This document shows, piece by piece, positions 18,689-28,044 of a DNA stretch of 64,000 bases (positions are counted from its first letter, which is position 1; each line of letters starts with the position of its first letter). The DNA comes from an uncultured Pelagibacteraceae bacterium (GTDB taxonomy: Bacteria; Pseudomonadota; Alphaproteobacteria; Pelagibacterales; Pelagibacteraceae): the NCBI GenBank assembly GCA_902589345.1, contig CACISU010000001.1, forward strand, positions 124,001 to 188,000, in the 5' to 3' direction. A model generated the notes under the pieces. It searched no databases, was not told where the DNA came from, and saw only the letters and a list, made by a program, of their open reading frames with translations. Made by a program: the position numbers and the translations under genes.

Positions 18689-19477
18689 ATGATAGGCTTA
18701 TTTTTTGGAGAAACAATCTTTCCAAAACTGATATTGAATAGAATAAAAAAAAAACAACTTAAATATTCGATTATTGATTTATCTAAAAATAATATTTATA
18801 AAAAAGACAAGCATTCATATACAATTAGCATAGGACAGTTTGGAAAAATTTTAAAACTTCTTAGAGAAAAAAAATGTAAAAAAGTTATTTTTGCTGGGAA
18901 AATAGATAAACCTAAATTTTCAAAATTAAAATTGGATGCAACTGGTATTTATTATATTCCAAGAATAATCAGAGCAGCTAAAAAGGGTGATGCAGCAATT
19001 TTAAAAGAATTAATTAAAATTTTATCAAATGAAAAAATTACAGTCATTAGCTCAATATATTTTAATCCAGAACTGTCTTTACCAAAAGGAAACTATTCAA
19101 AAATAAAACCTAACAAACAAGATTTAATCGATATCAAACATGGAATAAAAGTACTTAAAAAATCAAATGCTCATGACCATGTTCAAGCAGTAGTATCAAG
19201 AAATGGAAATATATTGAAAGAAACAAATAAGGGAACAAAGAAAATGCTTCAATCGATCAAAAAAAATAACAGTAAAAGCGGCGTTCTAATTAAATTTCCC
19301 AAAAAAAAACAAGATCTTAGAGCAGATTTGCCAACTATTGGAATTGAAACGTTCAAAGATTGCAATAGAGCAGGTCTTAAAGGTGTAGTTTTAAAAAGAA
19401 ATCAAAATATATTTTTAGAAAAACGAAAATGTATTAATTATGCTAATAAAAATAAAATGTTTATTATTTCAAGATGA
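18689..19477 (+). CDS. lpxI: UDP-2,3-diacylglucosamine pyrophosphatase LpxI (DUF1009 family)
   Basis: Hydrolyses UDP-2,3-diacylglucosamine to lipid X plus UMP, the step done by LpxH in gammaproteobacteria. The 262 residues have an N-terminal segment with KVIFAGKIDKPKFS and a C-terminal catalytic domain with HDHVQAVVSRNG, RADLPTIGIETF and AGLKGVVLKRNQN. It sits between lpxA and lpxB, the alphaproteobacterial arrangement in which LpxI was recognised. It overlaps lpxB by four bases. Confidence 0.92.
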   Translation: MIGLFFGETIFPKLILNRIKKKQLKYSIIDLSKNNIYKKDKHSYTISIGQFGKILKLLREKKCKKVIFAGKIDKPKFSKLKLDATGIYYIPRIIRAAKKGDAAILKELIKILSNEKITVISSIYFNPELSLPKGNYSKIKPNKQDLIDIKHGIKVLKKSNAHDHVQAVVSRNGNILKETNKGTKKMLQSIKKNNSKSGVLIKFPKKKQDLRADLPTIGIETFKDCNRAGLKGVVLKRNQNIFLEKRKCINYANKNKMFIISR

Positions 19478-20604
19478 ATAAAGTATTTATTTTAACTGGT
19501 GAAGCATCAGGAGATAAATTGGCCTCTGCAGTAGTTTCTAAGTTAATGAAAAGTAATAATGAAATTCAATATTTGTCAGTAGGTGGGTCGAATCTTTCTA
19601 GTTTAGGAATTAAATCAATTTTTGACTTAAAAGAGATCACTTATATGGGATTTACAAGTGTTATATTTAATATTTTTAAGATTAATAATAAAATTAATAA
19701 AACAGTGGAAGAAATAATAAAATTTGGTCCTGATATATTATTTAGTGTTGATAGTCCAGACTTTACATTAAGAGTTGCAGAAAAAGTAAAAAAAATTAAA
19801 CCATCAATTAAAACAGTTCATTACGTAGCTCCTCAAGTGTGGATTTGGAGAGAGGGTAGAGTAAAAAAATTTAAAAAGTTTGTTGATCATTTTTTATTGT
19901 TATTCGATTTTGAAAAAAAATATTTCGACAAGGAAAATATTAAAAATACTTTTGTAGGACATCCATTGTTAGAAAAAAATAATTCAAAAATCGATATTTC
20001 TAATATTTCGAAAGGTAAAAAAATTATATCTATTTTTCCAGGCAGTAGATCATCAGAAATAAGCGTTCTATTACCTATTTTAGTTGATTTTGTAAAACTA
20101 ATGAATAATAGATTTAATGAATATCTATATGTTTTTCATACAACTCAAGAAAATAATGAATTAATAAAGGAGAATTTAAAAAATGCTAGTTTAAAAAATA
20201 TCGATGTTGTATCTGAAAAAAATATTAAATCACAAGTATTGTTAAACTCAGTCTTTGCTGTCGCTAAATCTGGCACAGTTTCTCTTGAAATTTCTAACGC
20301 TAAAGTTCCATCTATTATAATATATAAAATTAATTTTATTAATTATTTAATTATGAAATCTCTTGTTAAAGTTAATTTTGCAAATATTATTAATATTATT
20401 AATAATAAAGAAATCATTCCTGAGCTTTTACAAAATGAATGTAATGCAAAAGAAATTTATAATTCAGTATTATATTTCTTAAAAAACCCTAGTTCTGCAA
20501 AAAAACAAGTTGATGATTGCATTAGAACGTTAGAACAAATAAAATCTAAAAGTTCTTCTAGTGAAGAAGCTGCAAATATTTTAAATCAATATCTTATTTC
20601 CTAA
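19474..20604 (+). CDS. lpxB: lipid-A-disaccharide synthase
   Basis: GT19 glycosyltransferase joining lipid X and UDP-diacylglucosamine into the disaccharide 1-phosphate at the inner membrane. The 376 residues include GEASGDKLASAVV at the N-terminus, YVAPQVWIWREGR, FVGHPL and FPGSRSSEI, all characteristic. Its last 24 bases overlap the end of gltX, which is read from the other strand, so the two transcripts must collide or terminate inside each other. Confidence 0.96.
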   Translation: MNKVFILTGEASGDKLASAVVSKLMKSNNEIQYLSVGGSNLSSLGIKSIFDLKEITYMGFTSVIFNIFKINNKINKTVEEIIKFGPDILFSVDSPDFTLRVAEKVKKIKPSIKTVHYVAPQVWIWREGRVKKFKKFVDHFLLLFDFEKKYFDKENIKNTFVGHPLLEKNNSKIDISNISKGKKIISIFPGSRSSEISVLLPILVDFVKLMNNRFNEYLYVFHTTQENNELIKENLKNASLKNIDVVSEKNIKSQVLLNSVFAVAKSGTVSLEISNAKVPSIIIYKINFINYLIMKSLVKVNFANIINIINNKEIIPELLQNECNAKEIYNSVLYFLKNPSSAKKQVDDCIRTLEQIKSKSSSSEEAANILNQYLIS

Positions 20605-21981
20605 TCTTTTTACAACTTCTTCCTTTCCAAGAGAAATAATTATATCGTAAATGCCTGGACCAAATTTAGATCCTGTTAAAGCAATTCTAAGTGGCTGTCC
20701 TACTCCCTTAAAGTTTGTATTGTTTGATTTAATAAGTTCATTAACAATAGGTTCTAAAGTTTCTTTTTTAACATCACTAATTTTAGAAAATTTATTTACA
20801 AATTCGACTATTATTTTTTTTGCTTCAGTATCAATAAGTTTTAAATCTTCATTATTAAATTGAACGTTGTCAGATATAATATATTTCGAGTTATTATAGA
20901 TATCTTCAAGTGTTTTCGCTTTATTTTTAAGAAATTGTAAAGATTTTTTGATTTTACCAATTTTATTAGTATCAATTTTTTCTTTGTGCTTTATGCAGTA
21001 TTCATTCAATTGATTATAGAGATCATTTTCATTCATATTTTTAATATAATGTTCATTCATTGATAGAATTCGGCTAATATCTAATTTTGAAGGCGATTTT
21101 CCTACTCCATCTAGATTAAAATATTTAATACTTTCCTCTAAAGTAAATATTTCTTTATCTTGAAAAGACCATCCTAGTCTTAATAAATAATTTCTTAGTG
21201 CTTCAGGCATTATTCCAATTTTTGAATAATCATCAAGAGTCGAAGATTTATCTCTTTTAGATAACTTTTTCCCATCTACTGTATGAATTAATGGAATATG
21301 TGCAAAAGATGGAAGTTCCCATTTCATTGCTATATAAATTTGCATTTGCTTAAATGTATTAATTTTATGATCATCACCTCTAATTATATGTGTTACTCTC
21401 ATTTGATGATCATCTACAGCTGCAGATAAATTATATGTTGGCGATCCATCATTTCTTAAAATGATAAAATCTTCAATAGTATTATTATCAATTTGTACAT
21501 CACCTTGAACTAAATCTTTCAATATTGATGATCCATCAATTTTACTTTTAAATCTTACAACCGGCTTTATGTCTTTTGGTGCATCAGTATCACTTATATC
21601 TCTCCATTTTCTATTATATATGTAGGGAATTTTTTTTTGTTTAGCTCTTTTTTTTTGTTCTTCTATTTCCTCGTTTGAACAATAACATTTATAGGCATGA
21701 CCATTTTTAAGTAATTCATTAGCAATTTTAATATGATAATCAATTTGTTTGGATTGTATATATTCATCTCCATCATATTCAATACCTATCCACTTTAATG
21801 ATTTAATTATTTGGTCTTTATACTGATCTTTCGATCTCTCTTTATCAGTGTCTTCTATTCGTAAATGAAAAGTACCACCTTGGTTTTTAGAATATAACCA
21901 ATTAAACAATGCAGTTCTTACACCACCAATATGTAATGGACCTGTTGGAGATGGAGCAAATCTTGTTGCTACTTTGGACAT
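20581..21981 (-). CDS. gltX: glutamyl-tRNA synthetase
   Basis: Class I synthetase charging tRNA-Glu, 466 residues. The HIGH-type motif appears as PTGPLHIGGVRTALFNWL and the KMSKS-type motif as KKLSKRD. A zinc-like CYCSNEE segment follows the nucleotide fold and an alpha-helical anticodon-binding domain completes the protein. It lies 22 bp after lexA in the same direction; relatives often have comEC between the two. In some Alphaproteobacteria a second gltX copy charges tRNA-Gln; only one is visible here. Confidence 0.96.
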   Translation of the reverse strand: MSKVATRFAPSPTGPLHIGGVRTALFNWLYSKNQGGTFHLRIEDTDKERSKDQYKDQIIKSLKWIGIEYDGDEYIQSKQIDYHIKIANELLKNGHAYKCYCSNEEIEEQKKRAKQKKIPYIYNRKWRDISDTDAPKDIKPVVRFKSKIDGSSILKDLVQGDVQIDNNTIEDFIILRNDGSPTYNLSAAVDDHQMRVTHIIRGDDHKINTFKQMQIYIAMKWELPSFAHIPLIHTVDGKKLSKRDKSSTLDDYSKIGIMPEALRNYLLRLGWSFQDKEIFTLEESIKYFNLDGVGKSPSKLDISRILSMNEHYIKNMNENDLYNQLNEYCIKHKEKIDTNKIGKIKKSLQFLKNKAKTLEDIYNNSKYIISDNVQFNNEDLKLIDTEAKKIIVEFVNKFSKISDVKKETLEPIVNELIKSNNTNFKGVGQPLRIALTGSKFGPGIYDIIISLGKEEVVKRLGNKILI

Positions 21982-22003
21982 TGGAAATGTTTAGACTATT
22001 TTA

Positions 22004-22681
22004 TTAGAAGTTTCTATATAAAGATACAAGTATACCTTGAACTTTTACTCTATCTGGCCCAAAAATTTTAGTTTCGTAATTCTTATTTGCACTTTCTAGA
22101 GCTATAGTTTTACCTTTTCTTCTAATTCTTTTAAGCATTGCTTCGTGATCATCGATTAATGCAACTACAATTTTTCCATTTTCTGCTGTATCAGATCTTT
22201 TTACAATTACTGTATCACCTTCATTTATTCCAGCTTCAATCATTGAATCGCCTTTAACTTGTAAACCAAAATATTCTCCATTTTTCTCAATATTTGCAGG
22301 CAAAGGTATTCTTTTTACCTCATTTTGAATGGCTTCTATTGGAGTACCAGCTGCAATACTTCCTAAAACTGGAATTTCACTATTTCCTTGTTTTGTATTG
22401 GTTTCATCTAGTCCACCCTTAATTACACTTGGTGAAAAACTATTATATATATCGTTAGCTGAAGCTGTTTCTGGAAGTTTAACTACTTCTAAAGCTCTTG
22501 CTTTATGTGGAAGTTTTCTAATAAAACCTCTCTCCTCAAGAGCGCTAATTAATCTATGAATACCTGATTTAGATTTAAGATTTAAAGAGTCTTTCATTTC
22601 TTCATAAGAAGGAGAAACTCCAGAAGATCTCAACTTCTTGTTGATAAATAAAAGCAGGTTTTTTTGTTTTTTAGTTAGCAT
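22004..22681 (-). CDS. lexA: LexA repressor
   Basis: SOS-response repressor that self-cleaves when stimulated by RecA filaments. The N-terminal winged helix starts [13 protein letters not shown]; the Ala-Gly cleavage site is in LGSIAAGTP; the catalytic serine is in GDSMIEAG and the lysine in [11 protein letters not shown] chose the ATG at 22681, giving 225 residues, because the six extra upstream residues (frame open from 22699) do not match the family and would place the start within the operator region. A GTTC-N7-GTTC box lies 23 bp upstream, indicating autoregulation. Confidence 0.95.
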   Translation of the reverse strand: MLTKKQKNLLLFINKKLRSSGVSPSYEEMKDSLNLKSKSGIHRLISALEERGFIRKLPHKARALEVVKLPETASANDIYNSFSPSVIKGGLDETNTKQGNSEIPVLGSIAAGTPIEAIQNEVKRIPLPANIEKNGEYFGLQVKGDSMIEAGINEGDTVIVKRSDTAENGKIVVALIDDHEAMLKRIRRKGKTIALESANKNYETKIFGPDRVKVQGILVSLYRNF

Positions 22682-22703
22682 AGAACAAATTATGTACATT
22701 TAT

Positions 22704-22718
22704 GTTCTACAAAAGTTC
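22704..22718 (+). promoter_or_regulatory. LexA operator (alphaproteobacterial SOS box)
   Basis: The sequence GTTCTACAAAAGTTC is an exact GTTC-N7-GTTC direct repeat, the LexA-binding motif known from Alphaproteobacteria (unlike the CTGT-N8-ACAG palindrome of E. coli). It lies upstream of the lexA start at 22681. A further GAAC at 22683-22686 lies just ahead of the start codon. A candidate minus-strand -10 (ACATAAT, 22689-22695) lies between box and gene, so bound LexA would block its own promoter. Confidence 0.75.
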
Positions 22719-22767
22719 TCATAAATATCAATAGCTTAAAAACCAATAAAATAAAGGGAAATTAACC

Positions 22768-23559
22768 TTAAAGAACTGAAAAAATAGAATTATTGTTTAA
22801 ATTTTTTAAGAGTGATTCACCAATTAAAAAAGTTTTAATTTTAGACTTTTCAGATATTTCCAGGAGTTCTTCCTTTGATTTGATTCCACTTTCGGAAATT
22901 AATGGACCAGCATGTCCTGAAAGAACATCACAGATATCGTAGGTTGTTTTAATGTCGGTTTTCAAAGTTTTAAGATTTCTATTATTAATACCTATCATTG
23001 CATTTTGAAACTTTAATGCTTTTTTTGCCTCTTCCACTGTGTGTACTTCAACTATAACAGACATTTTTAATTTCTCTGCTTCTTCATATAGAGAGATAGC
23101 AATTTCATCAGTTACTCCTGCAAGAATAATTAGAATTGCATCAGCACCATAACTTCTTGCTAAATGAACTTGAAATTTATCTACAAAAAAATCTTTACAA
23201 AGTATTGGAAGGTTATTTTTTTGTTTGATTTTACTAATGTGAATTAAATTGCCTAAAAAAAAATCTTGCTCAGTAAGTACTGATAAGCATGTTGCATTAT
23301 TAGCTTTATATACATTTGCAATATTTACTGGATCATAATTTTCAATTATTATTCCAGCAGAAGGACTAGCTTTTTTTATTTCAGCAATAATTGAAAACCT
23401 ATTATTATTAAGATTATTTAATATCTTATCTTTAAAATTGTAATAAGATTTATACAAGCTAATCTTTTCAGCCAAATTATTTACTGATATTATTTTTTGT
23501 AATTCTTTAATTTTTTCTGTTTTTTTGCTAATTATTTTTTCAAGAATATTTTCAGACAT
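22768..23559 (-). CDS. trpC: indole-3-glycerol-phosphate synthase
   Basis: TIM-barrel enzyme closing the indole ring in tryptophan synthesis, 263 residues. Typical segments are FSIIAEIKKASPSAG, LCKDFFVD, IGINNRNLKT and ISESGIKSKEE. It is not fused to TrpF. It overlaps trpD by 8 bp and is the last trp gene of this operon. Downstream, relatives carry moaC and moeA before lexA; here only an 86-bp spacer holding the SOS box follows. trpF, trpB and trpA are not in the window. Confidence 0.96.
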   Translation of the reverse strand: MSENILEKIISKKTEKIKELQKIISVNNLAEKISLYKSYYNFKDKILNNLNNNRFSIIAEIKKASPSAGIIIENYDPVNIANVYKANNATCLSVLTEQDFFLGNLIHISKIKQKNNLPILCKDFFVDKFQVHLARSYGADAILIILAGVTDEIAISLYEEAEKLKMSVIVEVHTVEEAKKALKFQNAMIGINNRNLKTLKTDIKTTYDICDVLSGHAGPLISESGIKSKEELLEISEKSKIKTFLIGESLLKNLNNNSIFSVL

Positions 23560-24544
23560 TTTTTATTTTATTAATATATTTAATTGTTATACCACTTAAA
23601 ATATGTTTTCTAGCTTCATCATATGCAGTTTTAAAATCATTAAACTTTTCAGAAACCATCAACCCTGCGGCTGCATTTAAACAGACTGCTTTTGAAAAAT
23701 CATTATCTTCACCATTAAATATATCAATCATTTTATTTGCATTAAACAGAGCGTCATCACCTAATAAATTATTAAAATTATCTGCTCCTATATTTAATTC
23801 TTTTGGGTCAATTATTAAATCAGAGATTTCATTATTTTTTAATTGCACAACATTTGTTTTAGCATATGGGGAAATTTCATCTAAACCATCTTCACTGTTT
23901 ACTATCCATGCAAATTTGATCTTTAAGTTTTTTAAAGCATTTGCAAAAATTTTTAGTAATTTCTTGTCAAAAACTCCCACAACTTGTCTTTCTACAAGAG
24001 CGGGGCTACTTAAAGGTCCAATCATATTAAAAATAGTTCTTTTCCCTATTTTTTTTCTTGTTGGTCCCACATGTTTCATTGCACTATGATAGTTAGGAGC
24101 AAACATAAAACCAAAGTTGTTATTATTTATTTGTTCTTCAATTTCTTTAGGTTCTAAATTGATATTTATTTTTAACTTTTCTAGAACATCACCAGATCCA
24201 CATTTTGAAGAGACCGCTTTATTTCCATGTTTGGCAACTTTTATACCCATACTTGCCAGTAGTAATGCAGAAGCAGTTGATATATTAAGTGTATTTTTTC
24301 CATCACCACCAGTGCCACAGGTATCTATTGCATCATTTACATTAACCCTTTTAGACATTTCTCTTAAAACATAAACTCCACCTGCTATTTCATCAGAAAC
24401 TTCACCTTTCTTTGATAATGTAGTTAAAAAGCTAAAAATTTGTTCATCATTAGCTTTTCCCTCCATAAGAAACTTAAAAATTGACTTACTTTCCTCAAAA
24501 GAAAGGTTCTGATTATTTTCGATTTTCTTTATGTAATTATCCAT
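23552..24544 (-). CDS. trpD: anthranilate phosphoribosyltransferase
   Basis: Transfers phosphoribosyl from PRPP to anthranilate. The 330-residue protein shows the glycine-rich DTCGTGGDGKNTLNIST loop, KHGNKAVSSKCGSGD and the FNMIGPLSSPA motif. It overlaps trpG by 8 bp and trpC by 8 bp, so the whole trp segment is translationally coupled. Length and motifs are complete. Confidence 0.97.
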   Translation of the reverse strand: MDNYIKKIENNQNLSFEESKSIFKFLMEGKANDEQIFSFLTTLSKKGEVSDEIAGGVYVLREMSKRVNVNDAIDTCGTGGDGKNTLNISTASALLLASMGIKVAKHGNKAVSSKCGSGDVLEKLKININLEPKEIEEQINNNNFGFMFAPNYHSAMKHVGPTRKKIGKRTIFNMIGPLSSPALVERQVVGVFDKKLLKIFANALKNLKIKFAWIVNSEDGLDEISPYAKTNVVQLKNNEISDLIIDPKELNIGADNFNNLLGDDALFNANKMIDIFNGEDNDFSKAVCLNAAAGLMVSEKFNDFKTAYDEARKHILSGITIKYINKIKNV

Positions 24545-25109
24545 TTTTAATAAAGTTATTAATGATTTTTATACCAACATTTGTTTTTATACTTTCAGGG
24601 TGAAATTGCACTCCATGAACATTATATTTTTTATGCATCAGACCCATAATAATACCATCTTTAGTTTCAGCAGTTACAATCAAATCTTTAGATAGGCCTT
24701 TTTTATCAACAATAAGGCTATGATATCTCGTGGCCTCAAATTTATTTGGTAGATTTTTAAGTATACCTTTTTTGCAATTATAAATAATACTAGTTTTTCC
24801 ATGCATTAATTTTTGTGCTTGTACGACTTTTGAACCAAATACTTCACCAATAATTTGATGACCCAAGCAGACCCCTAATATAGGAATTCTTTTGTGAAGA
24901 TCTTTTACAATTTTTATACAATTGCCGGATTGTTTAGGGTTACCAGGTCCGGGTGAAATTACAATTTTGTTATATTTTTTTTTAATAATATCTTTTGAGT
25001 TGATTTTATCATTTCTTATCACATCAACTTTTACATTTTTTATTGAGGATAAATAATGGTAGAGATTGAATGTAAAACTATCATAGTTATCAATAAGTAC
25101 GATTTTCAT
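24537..25109 (-). CDS. trpG: anthranilate synthase glutamine amidotransferase subunit
   Basis: Class I glutamine amidotransferase that feeds ammonia to TrpE. The 190 residues have the oxyanion motif ISPGPGNPKQSG, the nucleophile cysteine in GVCLGHQIIGE and the His/Glu pair in VQFHPESI. It begins one base after trpE. The same subunit can serve PabB in bacteria lacking a separate pabA; this cannot be judged here. Confidence 0.96.
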   Translation of the reverse strand: MKIVLIDNYDSFTFNLYHYLSSIKNVKVDVIRNDKINSKDIIKKKYNKIVISPGPGNPKQSGNCIKIVKDLHKRIPILGVCLGHQIIGEVFGSKVVQAQKLMHGKTSIIYNCKKGILKNLPNKFEATRYHSLIVDKKGLSKDLIVTAETKDGIIMGLMHKKYNVHGVQFHPESIKTNVGIKIINNFIKNG

Positions 25110-25110
25110 T

Positions 25111-26565
25111 TTATTCTAAAGATTTTAATAAAGCCTTAGCTTTATTTATAGTTTCATTATATTCATTTATAGGTTTGCTATCAGCTACAATTCCCGCACC
25201 AGCTTGAACATAAAATTTATTTTTCTTTGATACCGCTGTTCTTAAAGCTATACATGTATCAAAATCACCATTAGCAGAAAAATAACCAATACCACCTGCA
25301 TATACTTTCCTTCTTGTGGGTTCTAATTCATCAATTATTTCCATTGCTCTGATTTTAGGAGCTCCAGACACTGTTCCAGCAGGAAATCCAGACAATAAAG
25401 TATCAAATTTACTGTATTTGTTATTAAAGTCACCTTGTACGTTAGATACAATATGCATAACATGAGAATATCTCTCAATTTTAAACTTTTCTGTAACTTT
25501 AACTGAATTTACTTTTGAAACTTTGCCAGCATCATTTCTGCCTAAGTCCAAAAGCATCAAATGTTCAGCAATTTCTTTTTTATCTTTTAAAAGATCTTTC
25601 TCAAAATAGACATCCTCTTTTAGATTTTTACCCCTTGGTCTGGTTCCTGCAATCGGACGTACAGTAATTTTCCCATTTCTTAATCTAACTAAAATTTCAG
25701 GACTAGCCCCAATTATTTGAAAATCATCAAAATTAAAAAAATACATAAATGGAGAAGGATTAGTTATTCTTAACTTTTTATAAATTTCTAAAGGACTTTT
25801 TACCAACTTTGTCTCAAATCTTTGACTTAAAACAACTTGAAAAATATCACCAATTTTAATGTATTTTTTTGCCTTATTAACATTAGTTAAGAATTTTTTT
25901 TTTGAAATATTGGATTTAATTATATGTCTTTGATTGGTTATTTTTATAGAATTATTATTTTGATAATTTGCAAGAAAAATTAAATTTTCAATTTCTCTTT
26001 TAATAAAATCATATTTATTTGAATAGTCTTTAATTTTTTCATCTGAAAAAATATTAACAATGAAATAAATTTTTTTAAGTACATTGTCATATATTATCAA
26101 CTTGGTTGGTCTAATAATTCTTGCATCAGGAATATTTAAATCATCTCTGCAAGTATTTGGGATTTTTTCCAAGTATCTTATAATATCATAAGAAAAATAC
26201 CCAGATATTATTGAGCTAATTGGTGGAAGTTCTTTAGGGATCTTGAATTTAAATTCCTGTATTATTTTTTCAATAATATCTTTTGGCTTTCCCTTTAATT
26301 TTTTCTTTTTATTTCTTATATAACTGAAACTGCTATTATTATTAAATTCCCATATTTTATCAGGATCCTTGCCAAAAATTGTATATCTACCTTTTATCAA
26401 ACCTTTTTCAACAGATTCAAAAATGAAACTATTTTTTTCAACTAAAAAATTATTAATTAAATTTATAATTTCCCTTTCCCCATTTGTTTTTAAAGAGTTA
26501 AATACTATTTGGTTATTTTTTTTTTTATGAAGAGTTTTAAATTCTTTTAGAGATACATTTAACAT
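25111..26565 (-). CDS. trpE: anthranilate synthase component I
   Basis: Chorismate to anthranilate, first committed step of tryptophan synthesis. The 484 residues include the chorismate-binding core with RPIAGTRPRGK, HLMLLDLGRNDAGK, SGFPAGTVSGAPKIRAM and GAGIVADSKP. The start abuts the ppiD stop, leaving no room for a tryptophan leader peptide and attenuator. Feedback inhibition at the N-terminal domain is known for the family, but the key residues were not checked. Confidence 0.96.
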   Translation of the reverse strand: MLNVSLKEFKTLHKKKNNQIVFNSLKTNGEREIINLINNFLVEKNSFIFESVEKGLIKGRYTIFGKDPDKIWEFNNNSSFSYIRNKKKKLKGKPKDIIEKIIQEFKFKIPKELPPISSIISGYFSYDIIRYLEKIPNTCRDDLNIPDARIIRPTKLIIYDNVLKKIYFIVNIFSDEKIKDYSNKYDFIKREIENLIFLANYQNNNSIKITNQRHIIKSNISKKKFLTNVNKAKKYIKIGDIFQVVLSQRFETKLVKSPLEIYKKLRITNPSPFMYFFNFDDFQIIGASPEILVRLRNGKITVRPIAGTRPRGKNLKEDVYFEKDLLKDKKEIAEHLMLLDLGRNDAGKVSKVNSVKVTEKFKIERYSHVMHIVSNVQGDFNNKYSKFDTLLSGFPAGTVSGAPKIRAMEIIDELEPTRRKVYAGGIGYFSANGDFDTCIALRTAVSKKNKFYVQAGAGIVADSKPINEYNETINKAKALLKSLE

Positions 26566-27986
26566 TAATTAAAGTTATTCTTTACCCTTTCTAATGTTTT
26601 GTGATTTATTTCTATTTTATATTTTTTATTAACAACATTATCATAAGAGATGTATAAGTTATTTTTAACCTTGTGATCTGCAAATTGTGAAAATATATTA
26701 CTTTGTCCAGCTCCTTTTGTAAGTTTTTTTGATTTTATATTTTTAATATATGCCAGATAAATGTTTTTTTTTGAATCATTTATTAATGAAAAACTATTAT
26801 TTGGTTTAGTATAGATATGTTTAATAGAATCAGTTGAAAAAATTGTTTTTTCATTAAAAGAATTTAATGAAATTGTTTCAATTTTATTGTTATCATTTGC
26901 TAATTTATAAAAATCATTTGTACCAAATTTTTTATCTTTGATTTTATTAAGTAATTCCTTATTGTAATTGAACATATTCATCTGCTGTAATTGATTTTTT
27001 ACTAAATCATAAAAATCATTACTTTTTGGAACTATTTTTATTTTATTTTTTATTTCATATAATAAAAAATATTCATTTTTGTCTATTAATTGAATCTTGT
27101 CTTGATCTTTTTTTTCATATATTTCTTTAAAAAATTCTTCTTCATAGTTATCTCCTATAAAGTTTTTAATCTCAGTTAACTTTAAATCATATTTAGATGA
27201 TACAGCATCTATATTCATGCCATTAAAAATATCATTTTCTAATAAGTCAATTTTTTTAAAAAATTCATCATCAAAATTATTTGATTGCACAAGGTTATTT
27301 GGATTAATTTTTATATAAGTAAAATCTATAGAATCTCTTTTAAGATTTTCTTCGTTATTTTTAATATACTCGTTAATTTCAATGTCTGTAAAACTATCTT
27401 TATTTTTATAGAAACTATTAAGTTTGATATATTCTAAATCAATACCTTTATATTGATCGTTGTAAATTTTATTAGTTTTAAAAAAGGGAGATTGAACGCC
27501 ACCTGCTATGTATTCGTATAATTGCTTCTGTAGTTCATTATTTTTTAATTCAGCTTCAAATTGTGCTGCAGATAGATTTCTTTCAAGTAAAAATTTTTCA
27601 TACTTTAATCTGGAAAATTTACCTTCTTCATTTAAAAAGATATTATTTTTTTTAATTATATTTGCCAGTGCTTCTTCAGATATAGATAAATTCAATCTTT
27701 TAATTTCTAATTCAATAACTTTTTTTTGTATTAATTTAGTTAACTGTTCTTCTAAAATATTGTCTTTTAATTTTTCTCTAATCATTTCATTTGTAAGCTC
27801 TGAGTTATTTAAATGAAAAATAAAATCCTTGGTTGATACGTTGTGATTATTAATTTTAGCTATACTATTTGTATTACCACCACTAAAAACACTTCCCATC
27901 CCCCAAAATACAAATGGAACAATAATTATAGCAACTAATACAGTTGCTAATTTACCCTTCGAAAATGATCTTAGTTTACCTAACAT
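26565..27986 (-). CDS. ppiD: PpiD-like membrane-anchored periplasmic folding factor
   Basis: SurA/PpiD-type protein, 473 residues, with one N-terminal membrane anchor (ATVLVAIIIVPFVFWGMGSVF) and a SurA-N helical domain (AKINNHNVSTKDFIFHL). A long lysine-rich periplasmic part follows. I see no clear parvulin active-site core, so it may act as a chaperone without isomerase activity. Its start faces tpiA across 58 bp, and it leads the trpEGDC group. The gene symbol is by architecture and neighbours, not by a catalytic motif. Confidence 0.78.
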   Translation of the reverse strand: MLGKLRSFSKGKLATVLVAIIIVPFVFWGMGSVFSGGNTNSIAKINNHNVSTKDFIFHLNNSELTNEMIREKLKDNILEEQLTKLIQKKVIELEIKRLNLSISEEALANIIKKNNIFLNEEGKFSRLKYEKFLLERNLSAAQFEAELKNNELQKQLYEYIAGGVQSPFFKTNKIYNDQYKGIDLEYIKLNSFYKNKDSFTDIEINEYIKNNEENLKRDSIDFTYIKINPNNLVQSNNFDDEFFKKIDLLENDIFNGMNIDAVSSKYDLKLTEIKNFIGDNYEEEFFKEIYEKKDQDKIQLIDKNEYFLLYEIKNKIKIVPKSNDFYDLVKNQLQQMNMFNYNKELLNKIKDKKFGTNDFYKLANDNNKIETISLNSFNEKTIFSTDSIKHIYTKPNNSFSLINDSKKNIYLAYIKNIKSKKLTKGAGQSNIFSQFADHKVKNNLYISYDNVVNKKYKIEINHKTLERVKNNFN

Positions 27987-28003
27987 ATAAAATCGTTTAT
28001 TAA

Positions 28004-28032
28004 TTGATCTATAAAAAACAAACCTATAAATT
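28004..28032 (+). promoter_or_regulatory. candidate tpiA promoter
   Basis: In the 58-bp divergent gap between ppiD and tpiA, TTGATC at 28004-28009 and TAAATT at 28027-28032 are separated by 17 bases; an overlapping TATAAA at 28025 gives 15. The tpiA ATG is at 28045, so transcripts would begin only a few bases before the gene. The AT-rich background makes chance matches common. Confidence 0.35.
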
Positions 28033-28044
28033 AATTTAACAATA

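Noticed and set aside
22682-22699. Six-residue N-terminal extension of LexA
   Set aside because: It runs through the region between the SOS box and the gene, where the -10 is expected, and does not match LexA N-termini.
22754-22770. Small stem AAGG/CCTT at the end of trpC as terminator
   Set aside because: Four base pairs with a large AT loop are too weak to call, although the minus strand is T-rich afterwards.
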